Below are positions 1-9,818 of a DNA stretch of 64,000 nucleotides, in pieces. Positions within the stretch are counted from its first letter, which is position 1, and each line of letters starts with the position of its first letter. The stretch comes from Rugalucina vietnamica. Lineage: Eukaryota; Mollusca; Bivalvia; Lucinida; Lucinidae. The DNA lies in NCBI GenBank assembly GCA_964017185.1, contig OZ024876.1, positions 27,000,278-27,064,277 of the forward strand, in the 5' to 3' direction. Under the pieces are notes generated by a model. The model had not been told where the DNA came from. It made no database searches and saw nothing but the letters and a program-made list of their open reading frames with translations. A program made the position numbers and the translations under genes.

Positions 1-43
1 AAGTGGGTACGGGATGATTTAAAGTGGGTACGGGATGATTTTT
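1..43. repeat. Short tandem duplication (~21 bp x2)
   Basis: The motif AAGTGGGTACGGGATGATTT occurs at 1-20 and again at 22-41. It lies at the window edge, so more copies may extend upstream. No function is inferred. Confidence 0.8.
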
Positions 44-2050
44 TCCCGAAATGACTGGACAAACATTAGATGTCCAACCCTGACCATCCCTGTAGTTTGT
101 TAATGTCTTTCCGAAACAAGTACCGACTTAAATATTTGAAATTGGTTTCCTTAGCATTCAAAATTATCAAGTATGAATACAACTCGTGCAAACTGCATCC
201 ATCGCTTATTTTGTGAAATTACCCAAACCTATATGCAACAATCACACGTTTGAATGTTTAAATCTTACCTTTTACCCGTCCCTTTAGTTCCATTATCAAA
301 GAGGTAAACATAACACAGAAAGCCAAATCAAACTGAAGCATTGTTGATATGAAATCTGTTTTAATTATATTCTCATATTAATCTACTAGCTTTTTTATAC
401 ACACTTAATGTTTTGTCTTCGCAGTCTTAGAATAGCGTTAAAATGTTCCACTTTACTTCCATGTTAGAGATCGTCAGTCTCTGTTAGCTCTTGCAATCAA
501 TAATAACAAGCTTGAAAACGAGAGACACTTGAGAATATAATAAACGCGCGATAAAATCTCATGTCGTTCATTATCCTAACAATGAACTAAATGATCGGTT
601 TTGCATTTTATGAGCGTTTCATTATCAATCAACAATTCATTAGACGGTTTCATATTTCAAATTGGAGTATATTTACACGTCACCAAGCACAAATCATATT
701 TTTGTTACAAAATGCATGTTCAAGATGCAATGATATGGCATGTAGACTATCCAACTTGTATTGCATGTACATGTATCTAAGATGCACCCTCGGTGATGAA
801 ACTACAGCAATGTAGGTATAATGCGATTACTTTGACGGTGACGATTTACCTTTGACATAGATTTGCATTTGTTGGTCGGACAGCTTCAAATGGGTATGTT
901 GTTGACAATATGATAAACAAAACATGCCGCTGTGCTTCACATGGCACCGGAAAAACTGTCTAAAGCAAGTAGGTGCCCCTGTTCTATTGTTTACAAAACT
1001 TCATCACGTGAATCACGTGAAGTAAAGCGGAACGGTCAATTTGAAAGTGTTTCACTGTATTACAAGCCATGTTTACAAGTTATGAATAAAATATTGATTG
1101 TTTCATCTTGCTTTCTTTGAAAAGGACCATTTGCAGCACCTCTTGCTGCAAATATTATAATATTATGTTCAAAACACGGGGAAATCTGGGGTTTTTCATT
1201 TTTTTTTTTAAATGAAAAAAATAAATAAATTACATCTGCCATCAAAGCAAAAGTTAACGTCTTGGCAAGTATATGTAAAATTTTCAATTTAAATGTCGTT
1301 TTTAAGTTGTTGATTGTAAGGGGCGCCAGTCTCCATAAAAACAATTCCATTTATCTCGTGAGCATGTTTATCAGTACAATCTTGCGAAATCTGGTCAAAC
1401 TAAATTCGAGTTCAAAGATGGTCCTTTCAAAAACCGCTAAGCGGATGAAAGCCAAGTTTCATCTGGAATGTCCATGGGTAGAGAGAACGAAACAGCTTTG
1501 CTTACGAAATCAATGAAGTTTGGGAATTTAAAGCTAGATAGTGAATTTATTAATGAGAGGAAAGAGGGGACATGTCAGATTATAGTAAAAATTATGTCTT
1601 ACATTGCTAAGACTGTCTTTTCGCCACTATTCTATCCCAAACACCATTATATGGGGGCTGTACCTCATACAATACCATTTACGAAACTGTTTCATTTTTA
1701 ATTACCTCTAAACACCACAGCTTGTACGATGACTTTGTCATGAACGTAGAATGATCGATAGTAGGATGTACAATTTTGATTTTCGTAGCAGTTCCTTAGT
1801 TCCCACCCATGCAATCCATTAATTGTGATTGTTAATTATTCCACGTCAATCATTCCGGCGTTTATTGGCATTACTTTCTATGTTATACAAAGTAAAGAAA
1901 TGCAGAAACATATTCATCAAATATATACATGTAACTATATAAAATGAAAAGGTTATATTTTCGCATGTGAAAAAAAAAGTTTATTGTTATAAATCACATG
2001 TAAAAAGATAACAGTTTTGGACTGCCTCTGTCTCTTACTCGTACCTACAT
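44..2050. other. Unassigned AT-rich intergenic DNA
   Basis: No gene is recognised. Open frames here are under 100 codons, overlap on both strands and show no motif I know. No inverted repeat, RNA gene or mobile-element end was seen. Confidence 0.6.
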
Positions 2051-2059
2051 ACTATTTCA

Positions 2060-2767
2060 TAGACTTACTGCTCTTACAGAATCTCGGTTTTATTTATATA
2101 CTACTGCAGCTGGTGTTGTGGCGTATGGCAGCCCTAAAAAGACTCAAAGTACATCATCAATAGTGCAGATTATATTTCCTTTTGATCCTTTGATATCAAC
2201 GAGGGAATTCTATAAAATAAGATACATGTATTTATTTAAGGTTTCGATTCATTTCCTATCAAACGTTTAATATATTTGGTCTGATTTGGTTTGATTATAC
2301 AAGTCTTTGTATTGACTGCCCTGGCTCCATTTTGCCAAATCTATAGGGTCACTATCGCCTTTCTCATTAATATGTTCACTGTTCTCAGAGGATCTCGGTT
2401 TTGTTTTTATTTGCTATAACTACAGCTATTACTGCAGCTGGTGTTGTGCTGTATGGCGGTCCTAAAAGTCCCCCTTATACCATCCGTAGTGCAAATTATA
2501 TTTTTCCTATTGATCCCTTGAGATCAGCGAGGGTATTCTTAGATATCGAGAAATTACTATCGGTTAGGATACATTTTCTACCCAACGTTTAAAATTTTCG
2601 ACTCATTTTGGTTTATACTTGTCTTTGTATTGAATACCATGTTGAAACGTGTAAAATTGCAGCAATTCTCTTTGGTTCCATGTTGCAAAATCTATAGGGT
2701 AACCGAAGAGGCTTGAGTAGCGGAAACCGCAGTATAGCCCGCCCATCCCCTTTCTCATTAATATGTT
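2060..2767 (+). repeat. R370 repeat, two tandem units, left of LINE
   Basis: Two successive units share the landmarks CTGCAGCTGGTGTTGTG (2104 and 2432), then CATCATCCATAGTGCA-like, then AGATCAGCGAGGGTATTCT-like, then CCAAATCTATAGGGTCAC, then TTTCTCATTAATATGTT. The same units recur at 6977-7370, 20095-21125 and 27630-28015. Unit length varies from about 320 to 400 bp. The second unit is cut at its TTTCTCATTAATATGTT motif by a LINE and continues on the far side at 6977. No protein is encoded; the short frames shift between copies. Confidence 0.75.
2760..2767 (+). repeat. Left target-site duplication of LINE
   Basis: AATATGTT, matching 6977-6984 exactly. In intact R370 copies the site reads CATTAATATGTTCACTG, so the insertion cut after this octamer. 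Confidence 0.75.
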
Positions 2768-2834
2768 AATATGTTATGGTCAGGTCAGATTATCTGCTAC
2801 TGTAACATGTAATCAGTACTACCTGTTGCCATGC

Positions 2835-3035
2835 GGTGCAGATGGGGCTCGTTAGCCTTGGACGGCAACCCATCTAGGAGTTTGCTAGTTCTCTACACAA
2901 AAACCTAGCTGGGCAGGGGGAACTCATTAGTTTTGGTTGACAGTCCTCCTAGGAGTTTACAGGTCTCTAAACAAAACCTATGAAAGGGTAGATGGAGCCC
3001 TTCAGCTGTGGCCAGCAATTCATCTAGGAAAAGGT
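2835..3035 (+). repeat. Tandem monomers in the LINE 5' UTR (~75 bp, about 2.5 copies)
   Basis: Three stretches beginning near 2840, 2917 and 2990 each carry a GGGGCTCGTTAG-like start, then a CAACCCATCTAGGAG-like block (CCTCCTAGGAGTTTACAGG in the second copy), then CTCTA-ACAAAACCTA. Tandem 5' monomers are known in other LINE 5' UTRs, where they can carry promoter activity; whether they do so here is inference. Confidence 0.6.
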
Positions 3036-3728
3036 AATTCCAAAATAAAACCTGTGTGTCTGGATATGCCTGGTCCAGATATGCAAAGACTGTTTCGGTA
3101 GACGAAGCGGAAGAAATCATCAGATTCAACGGTTCGGAAAGCGATACAGCAACATGTTGTGGAACATGCAGAGCGTGATAAGGCACTATAGATGTTACGG
3201 TCATCCACTGCATCCAAACCTAACTCCAGACGTCTTGACCTGTGTCTTGCCTCTGGGCACAGTTGGGTGAGGACGAGTGAGTGAGGTTGACGCTGCGCAC
3301 CTCTTCCTCACTATAATCCAATTTCATAGCGCACGTCATCTTATTTCTCAACACACAAGCACTTGCATACACAACAATTTCATCACACATGCACCCACAT
3401 ACCTACGAAAGTCTTGTGGCGATGGGCGAGCGGCGAAGCAGCAGGTGTAGGACACACTGGGAGCTGTAGTTGCAGACCTGCACGCAGGCGGCTCAGTTCT
3501 ATATGGTCGTTTTCCGTGAGGAGAAGCAGTAAGCGAAATTCGGCAGTCGGCTGAGCGACTGAGCAGACCTATTTAGGACCGCACTGCTCACCCCCGTAGC
3601 ATGGGGAAGGGGCTAGAAAAGGTGCCCTAAACAAATGCCTGCTTCAAACCCCCTGGCTGGTTAACCGCGATCAGCGGGGATCCCTTTTTAGCAGTCGAAA
3701 AAATAAGAAAAAAACAAAGATAATCCCT

Positions 3729-4679
3729 TTGAGGATTGGCGCATGGAATGTGCGAACATTGATGGACAGTGCTGGGTCAAATAGACTGCAGCGTAGAACG
3801 GCCCTTGTGGGCAGAGAACTTGGGAGGTATGGAATTCAGATAGCAGCTCTGAGTGAGACTCGGTTAGCAGATGTAGGGGAGATCAAAGAAGTTGGTGCTG
3901 GATACACCTTCTTCTGGAGTGGACGCAAAAGTGAAGATAGGCGTGAAGCAGGAGTTGGCTTTGCCATTAAAACAGAACTTGTTGGTAAGCTTTCAGGATT
4001 GCCAAAAGGCATCAATGACCGCCTAATGACATTGAGACTTCCTCTGTCAGGCAATAAACATGCAACTATTGTCAGTGCCTTTGCACCCACGATGACCAAT
4101 CCAGATGAGGTTAAAGACAAGTTCTATAATGACTTAGATGACATTATTTCTGCTACACCCCGTACAGACAAACTTATCCTTCTTGGAGACTTTAATGCCA
4201 GAGTTGGTACAGACCACCAGACCTGGGAAGGAGTTATAGGTCCAGAAGGTGTTGGAAAGTGCAACAGCAATGGTCTCTTGCTTCTAAGGAAGTGTGCTGA
4301 ACATGATCTTCTAATCACCAACACAGTCTTTCGTCTACCTAACAGAAATAAAACATCCTGGATGCATCCCCGTTCCATACATTGGCATCTCATAGACTAT
4401 GTTATAGTGCGGAGAACAGATAGGCAGGATGTCAGAGTGACAAAGACTATGTGTGGTGCAGACTGCTGGACAGACCATAAACTGGTTGTCAGCAAACTCA
4501 ACCTTAGAATCCAGCCTGCGAGGCGACCTCAAGGCAAGAAAACTGCTAAAAGACTGGATGTCTCAAAGCTGAATCAAGACAGCATGCGACAAGCTTTCTT
4601 AACAGACATTTGCAACCAACTGGATGCAATCAATCTCAGTTCAGATAACCCCGAAAAAAAACTGGACAGTCTTCCATAA
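3729..4679 (+). CDS. LINE endonuclease region (EEP/APE-type), 316 aa before the frameshift stop
   Basis: This is the N-terminal part of the LINE polyprotein. It nicks target DNA so that the 3' OH can prime reverse transcription. The exonuclease-endonuclease-phosphatase signature is complete: WNVRT with Asn7, SETR with Glu43, LLGDFNAR with Asp154 and Asn156, HLIDYV with Asp223, and TDHKLV with Asp249-His250. The Met at 3729 is chosen because it begins the domain directly, after an in-frame non-coding 5' UTR. Such proteins are often mislabelled craniofacial development protein 2-like in invertebrate annotations. The frame runs past the domain and stops at 4677-4679 only because of an eight-A run (4654-4661). 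The next 12 residues after Asn-Pro-Glu are out-of-frame translation. All catalytic positions expected for the family are retained. Confidence 0.9.
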   Translation: MRIGAWNVRTLMDSAGSNRLQRRTALVGRELGRYGIQIAALSETRLADVGEIKEVGAGYTFFWSGRKSEDRREAGVGFAIKTELVGKLSGLPKGINDRLMTLRLPLSGNKHATIVSAFAPTMTNPDEVKDKFYNDLDDIISATPRTDKLILLGDFNARVGTDHQTWEGVIGPEGVGKCNSNGLLLLRKCAEHDLLITNTVFRLPNRNKTSWMHPRSIHWHLIDYVIVRRTDRQDVRVTKTMCGADCWTDHKLVVSKLNLRIQPARRPQGKKTAKRLDVSKLNQDSMRQAFLTDICNQLDAINLSSDNPEKKLDSLP

Positions 4680-6960
4680 AACAGTTCATTCTTCAGCTGC
4701 TACTACTTTAGGACATCCATCTCGCAAACATCAAGACTGGTTTGATGAGAATGATGACGAAATTCAGAAGCTTCTTGAAGAAAAACACAGATTGCACAAG
4801 GCACATCAAGATGATACTAGCTCAGTATCCAAGAAAGCAGCCTACAGCAACGTTTGTAAGACAGTCCAGACCAAGCTTAGGGACATGCGAGATTCCTGGC
4901 TGAGGAAGAAAACAGAAGAAATTCAGTCTTTTGCAGACAGAAAGGACATGAAGAAATTTCATGATGCACTGAAAACCATTTATGGCCCTAAGAGTTCTGA
5001 AGCCACCACATTACTCAGTGCAGATGGAAACACTCTTCTCACAGACAAAGAGGCTATCTTGAAAAGGTGGGCAGAACATTTCAATAGTGTGCTAAATCGA
5101 CCATCAAGCATCAATGAAGATGCAATTGACAGACTGCGACAGATAGAGTGCAATGTTGTGTTAGATGAATTTCCAACCGTCATGGAAACAAGAAAAGCAG
5201 TTCAACAACTGTCTTCTGGCAAAGCTCCAGGTGCAGATGCAATTCCTGCAGAGGTTTATAAGGCCGGGGGGCTACCCATGGCAGAGAAACTGACCGAGCT
5301 GTTTCACTGTATGTGGAGGAAGGAGGCCATCCCACAAGAATTTAAGGATGCATCCATAATCCACCTATACAAGCGGAAAGGAAATCCACAAGTCTGTGAC
5401 AACCACAGAGGCATTTCCCTCCTATCGATTGCTGGGAAGATACTAGCAAAAATTCTGTTGAACCGCCTGAATGTTCATCTTGATCAGAAGGGACTTATCC
5501 CAGAAAGTCAATGTGGATTCAGAAAGGACAGGGGGGCGATAGACATGATCTTCACAGCAAGACAGCTTCAGGAGAAATGCCAAGAGCAGAATGTAGATCT
5601 ATACATGACGTTTGTCGACCTCACCAAAGCGTTTGACACAGTAAGTCGTGATGGACTGTGGAAAATCATGGCCAAGTTTGGCTGTCCACCCAGATTCATA
5701 GCAATGGTGCGGCAATTTCATGATGACATGCAGGCACGTGTGCAAAATGATGGAGAGTTCTCTGAACCCTTTGAGGTAACAAATGGGGTCAAACAGGGCT
5801 GTGTTATGGCACCAACACTGTTCAGCATGATGTTTTCTGCCATGCTCATGGATGCTTTTCAGGACAGTGACACTGGTTTTCCAATCAGGTACCGTTTTGA
5901 TGGCAATATATTCAACCTTAGAAGGTTGCAAGCCAAAACTAAGGTGCAGACCGATGTGCTAGATGAGCTCCTCTATGCAGATGATATGGATAAGAATGCC
6001 AGCTCAGAGGCAAAAATGCAAAGAGCCATGGATCAAGTCTCACAGTCATGTGATAACTATGATCTCACAATCAGCACAAAAAAGACAGAGGTTGTACACC
6101 AGCCAGCACCTGGAAAACCGTACAATGAACCAACCATCACTGTGAATGGAGAAAAACTGAAAGTTGTTGATAAATTCACCTACCTGGGAAGCACTCTTTC
6201 CAGAGCAGTGCACATTGATGATGAGGTCACTGCAAGAATTGCAAAAGCCAGTGTGGCATTCGGAAGACTCCGTGCAAATGTTTGGGAGCGAAATGGAATC
6301 AAGCTTGACACCAAGCTGAAAGTCTACAAGGCTGTGGTACTTCCAACCCTCTTGTATGCATGTGAGACCTGGACAGTATACCAGCGTCATGCAAAGAGAC
6401 TTAACCATTTCCACTTAAGCTGTTTGAGAAAGCTGTTAAAAATCAAGTGGCAAGACAAGATCCCAGACACAGAGGTCCTGAAGAAAGCAGGGATGCAAAG
6501 CATGCATACTGTCTTAAAGCTAGCACAGCTAAGGTGGACCGGCCATGTTATAAGAATGCCTGATGTGCGACTTCCAAAGAAAGTCTTCTATGGAGAACTA
6601 CAAGAGGGAAAGCGCTCTCAAGGTGGCCAGAAGAAACGCTACAAAGACACCCTGAAAGCCTCTCTGAAGGATTTTGACATACCAATTGGGTCTTGGGAAC
6701 AGACTGCACAGGAGCGATCAAAGTGGCGAGGTCTCATCAACAAAGGAGCAGCTCTCCATGAAAAAAAGAGAATCTGTGAAGCTGAAAGAAAGCGCAGAGA
6801 ACGCAAAGCCAATACCAATGGGCCACCAGCTGATTCAATGACATTGACTTGCTCTACTTGCAACCGACAGTTTAGAGCTAGAATTGGCCTAGTCAGCCAT
6901 CAAAGAACTCACCAACACACACGAACCTATTCAAGAAATAATGATGGTCTTTCTCATTAG
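4624..6960 (+). CDS. LINE reverse transcriptase region with C-terminal zinc finger, 778 aa
   Basis: This is the continuation of the endonuclease frame after a one-base slip at 4654-4661. The ATG at 4624 only opens the frame; homologous protein starts at about residue 10. In order: a basic linker (about 45-160); KAPGADAIPAE (200-210) at the RT fingers; motif A FVDLTKAFD with Asp332; NGVKQGCVMAPTLF; the catalytic YADD at 451-454 (Asp453 and Asp454); FTYLGSTLS thumb region; LLYACETW; RWTGHVIRM; and a C2H2-type finger with Cys743, Cys746, His759 and His763. The C-terminal CETW and RW-GHV motifs fit RTE-like LINEs. After YADDM most relatives have a hydrophobic residue where this copy has Asp-Lys, a possible point mutation. 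With seven instead of eight As the two frames would be one protein of about 1,080 residues. Confidence 0.9.
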   Translation: MQSISVQITPKKNWTVFHKTVHSSAATTLGHPSRKHQDWFDENDDEIQKLLEEKHRLHKAHQDDTSSVSKKAAYSNVCKTVQTKLRDMRDSWLRKKTEEIQSFADRKDMKKFHDALKTIYGPKSSEATTLLSADGNTLLTDKEAILKRWAEHFNSVLNRPSSINEDAIDRLRQIECNVVLDEFPTVMETRKAVQQLSSGKAPGADAIPAEVYKAGGLPMAEKLTELFHCMWRKEAIPQEFKDASIIHLYKRKGNPQVCDNHRGISLLSIAGKILAKILLNRLNVHLDQKGLIPESQCGFRKDRGAIDMIFTARQLQEKCQEQNVDLYMTFVDLTKAFDTVSRDGLWKIMAKFGCPPRFIAMVRQFHDDMQARVQNDGEFSEPFEVTNGVKQGCVMAPTLFSMMFSAMLMDAFQDSDTGFPIRYRFDGNIFNLRRLQAKTKVQTDVLDELLYADDMDKNASSEAKMQRAMDQVSQSCDNYDLTISTKKTEVVHQPAPGKPYNEPTITVNGEKLKVVDKFTYLGSTLSRAVHIDDEVTARIAKASVAFGRLRANVWERNGIKLDTKLKVYKAVVLPTLLYACETWTVYQRHAKRLNHFHLSCLRKLLKIKWQDKIPDTEVLKKAGMQSMHTVLKLAQLRWTGHVIRMPDVRLPKKVFYGELQEGKRSQGGQKKRYKDTLKASLKDFDIPIGSWEQTAQERSKWRGLINKGAALHEKKRICEAERKRRERKANTNGPPADSMTLTCSTCNRQFRARIGLVSHQRTHQHTRTYSRNNDGLSH

Positions 6961-6976
6961 TGAGAGACGAACAACC

Positions 6977-7370
6977 AATATGTTCACTGTTCTTACGGGA
7001 TCTCGATTTTGTTTTATTTGCTATTACTGCAGCTGATGTTGTGCCGTGTGGGTCCTAAAAGTCCCCCCGTATACCATCCATAGTGCAAAGTATATTTTCC
7101 TATGGATCCCTCGAGATCAGCGAGGGTAATCTGAGAAATCGAGAAATTATTATCGATTAGGATACATTTTCTAACGTTTAATGTATTCGACTCATTTTGG
7201 TTTATACTTGACTTGTCTTTGTATTGAATACCATGTTGAAAAGTGTTAAAGTGCAGCAATTCTCTTTGGTTCCATGTTGCCAAATCTATAGGGTCACCGA
7301 AGAGGCTTGAGTAGCCGAAACCGCGGTATTGCCAGTCCCGTTTCTCGTTAATATGTTCATTGCTCTTCAA
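6977..7370 (+). repeat. R370 repeat unit, right of LINE
   Basis: It resumes with AATATGTTCACTGTTCTT and carries CTGCAGCTGATGTTGTGCCG (7027), ATACCATCCATAGTGCA, GAGATCAGCGAGGGTAA and CCAAATCTATAGGGTCACCG in the same order as the units at 2060-2767. It ends at a further TTAATATGTTCATTGCTCTT. It is the displaced continuation of the array that the LINE interrupted. Confidence 0.75.
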
Positions 7371-7379
7371 TGATCTCAT

Positions 7380-8740
7380 TCTGTTTCTGTTTACTACATA
7401 CCACCTCAGAATTTCAAACATCAATAATCTTCTTGTTTGTGAACGAAAACATAAAGTGTACATAAAATACATAAAAAAGGAACAGTTGGGTACTAAATTA
7501 ATGCAGAAAGTTTGCACCTGTACAAAAATAAATACTGCATATAATAAAAAGAAAATTCGCCACACATGAAAGCTTAATACTTTTTTTTTCACTTCAGTCG
7601 TGAAATAAAAGCATATTTTACAAAAAAAAATCGAAACCTACGTTGCACCCTTTTATAGTGTATACGTTAAAGCCTTATGGCTATCTTCAAATTATGGTGG
7701 GTCATTGTTTGAATTTAGAACAAATATCGAATAGTCTTTTAATCAAATAAAATATAAACATTTGCTTTAGACTTTTTGAATCGGCGAAAACGTTCAAAGG
7801 GAGGTAGTATGGCCAGATAAGTTTCCATGGCATTTCGTAAACAGATTTTTGTAGATGTTGGCTGGCTGGCAACGGTTGCAGCATACATTATGATTTTTTG
7901 TTTCCTTTATTTCTCTTTATGGCCACCCACGTTTTGTTTGCACGAAACCACGTCCAAAAATCAAAATAAAGATTCTAAACACTGATAAATTCTGCTAAAA
8001 GTATTCTGCTGTACGTTTTATCGGCGCCATGCTCTTGTCACGTTAGTTTTGTTTCCTATTTTTGACTGATTAATTAGGTGTCTGACTATTGCTGCGCTGT
8101 ACATGCACGCAATTCCTGTTATCGTGGTTGAGTCTGTGTTATGGGTACATAAGTGCGTAGGGCAATCATGCAGCTTGTGCACTAGTGTCATAAAATTTTA
8201 TCATATCAGATGTAAATTTGGATTTCTTTGTCGTCATTCTTTGATTTAAATATTGGTCTAAGTATCAGCAGATAATAGATAAGGGGCCCTAGGAGAAAAA
8301 TGATTTTCTTATATATAGAGGCAAATGAATGAATTTTCAGAATCAATATCAGTACATATTACTGTATATAACTATGAAAATAATATGGTTAAATCATAAG
8401 GATAAAAGCCGAGTAAAGTGTGCAGATATCAGACGATATCGGCACACTTACTTGATATTACTCACTTTGTTAAAACGATAACTGAAGTTTGACACTTTCA
8501 GATTTAAGCAATTTAAGCCTGAAAATGAAAGTAAAAATGCCATTAATATTGATTCAATTGCACAATTTGCTTCCGAAAAGTAACAGTGCAAAAATGATAT
8601 CTTCTGATATTGCACTAGTGCAAAAATGATATCACCTATGGATATTCTCGCGGCCTACATGTAGATATTTATTTTTTTAATGTTAACCCTCTACAAAACA
8701 TAAAAGAGAGAAGCAGATATTAATAGCTATATAATAAAAG
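7380..8740. other. Unassigned AT-rich DNA
   Basis: No gene recognised. The only structure seen is a short hairpin at 8413-8463, where GAGTAAAGTGTGCAGATATC faces an inverted GATATCGGCACACTTACTT. GATATC recurs several times between 8420 and 8930. Short frames lack recognisable motifs. Confidence 0.55.
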
Positions 8741-8743
8741 TAT

Positions 8744-8931
8744 TATCGCATTGATATCGGTGAATATTGTCCTTCGTTGGGATATCTTCTGTCGCACGTT
8801 AAACTGTTACCAGTTAATCCCATACACCATGGCCCGGCCCAAGACATTGTAATCGCGTGGCTGTATCAAGCTCACAAGCTTGCGTCCTTCTATATCAAAA
8901 CTCGGACAATATTCAACGATATCATTGCAAT
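8744..8931. repeat. Imperfect inverted repeat, ~55-bp arms
   Basis: The left arm 8744-8800 contains ATTGATATCGGTGAATATTG and TCCTTCGTTGGGATATC. The right arm 8876-8931 read in reverse complement contains AATGATATCGTTGAATATTG and TCCGAGTTTTGATATAGAAG. The loop is about 75 bp. This looks like the remnant of a foldback or MITE-type element. Confidence 0.55.
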
Positions 8932-9140
8932 AACCGTTTAATATTGATAATTAATCTATGTAAAGATTTCATAATCACTGAAATAAACATTTGGTAAGCC
9001 TTAGGGGTATTCAACCTAGACTTTTTATTGTGGGTGATTATGACAGACACCTCAAGTAAAGAAGCAGAAAAAGTGTTATGCAATACAAAATCTATCTTTA
9101 AGGGGATGCCAATTGTCAAAAACTAATACTTGTATAATTT

Positions 9141-9683
9141 TTACCTGTATAAAGAAAAATGACAATTTTTTCAAGGAGACTAGATATTCTTGAAACATTC
9201 TTGTATGAGTCATTCAAACATTTAATACAAATTATTTTATGCCCAAAAACTCAGCTCTAGATAGCTCAGCAACACGCTTATCAGCATTGTTCAAGTTCAC
9301 TCAGAGATTATTTCTTCTAGAGAAAAACATGGTATTTATCATATATGCTGAAAACCGTTTACAGCAGATACAGTAAATAGTATGAGTTCTCCCAAAATAT
9401 TGACTTTTTGTTTTAAATACTTTCAAAGATTGTAGTCAAGAAGTTGGAGATCATGTTTATGGCAATAGCTTCTAGTAAAATTTATCAAGCATGCCAGATG
9501 GATGAAAACAAAATCAAACCAGGAAGTAACATGAACAATGCTGATAAGCGTGTTGCTTAGCCCTGTAGAACTGAGTTTTGGGCATAAAATAATCTGTATT
9601 CGATGTTTGAATGACTCATACAAGAATGTGTCAAGAATATCCAGTCTCCTTGGTAAAATTGTCATTTTTCTTCATACAGGTAA
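9141..9683. mobile_element. Foldback-type element, ~160-bp arms
   Basis: The left arm 9141-9302 and right arm 9528-9683 are inverted copies at roughly 90% identity by eye. Shared landmarks read from the left are ACCTGTAT-AAGAAAAATG, CAAGGAGACT-GATATTCTTG, CTTGTATGAGTCATTCAAAC, ATTATTTTATGCCCAAAA and CACGCTTATCAGCATTGTTC. Similarity ends sharply at TTACCTGTAT on both outer edges, as expected for a mobile element end. The 225-bp loop shows no coding potential. Overlapping frames at 9423-9726 on both strands are a by-product of the symmetry. Confidence 0.75.
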
Positions 9684-9818
9684 TGAACTGCATTTGCGAG
9701 GTTTCAACAGGATATTTCATGTGTAATTTCTGTCACCATTGCTATTTTTCAAGAAAGTTGACATCGAAAACATGACACATTATCGATTCTTCCAATTCTA
9801 AAACAGTGCATAACTTTT

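Larger units (their letters stand above)
2768..6976 (+). mobile_element. Near-full-length non-LTR retrotransposon (LINE, RTE-like)
   Basis: The 4.2-kb element has a GC-richer 5' UTR (2768-3728), an apurinic-type endonuclease region (3729-about 4650) and a reverse transcriptase region (about 4654-6960). It ends 16 bases past the RT stop with no poly-A tail. It sits inside an R370 unit. The 8-bp AATATGTT is present at 2760-2767 and 6977-6984, and uninterrupted R370 copies carry it once, so it is a good target-site duplication. AATATGTT also occurs a third time at 2768-2775, so the left edge may be shifted by eight bases. Absence of an A-tail and the domain order suggest the RTE clade; that is inferred from remembered motifs, not a tree. 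The only visible coding defect is one frameshift. Confidence 0.9.

Noticed and set aside
2905..3217. Minus-strand proteins of 65-102 codons
   Set aside because: They lie in the LINE 5' UTR, overlap each other in two frames and lack motifs.
7014..7592. 192-codon minus-strand gene
   Set aside because: It spans the R370 repeat, is not preserved in the other R370 copies, and has no recognised motif.
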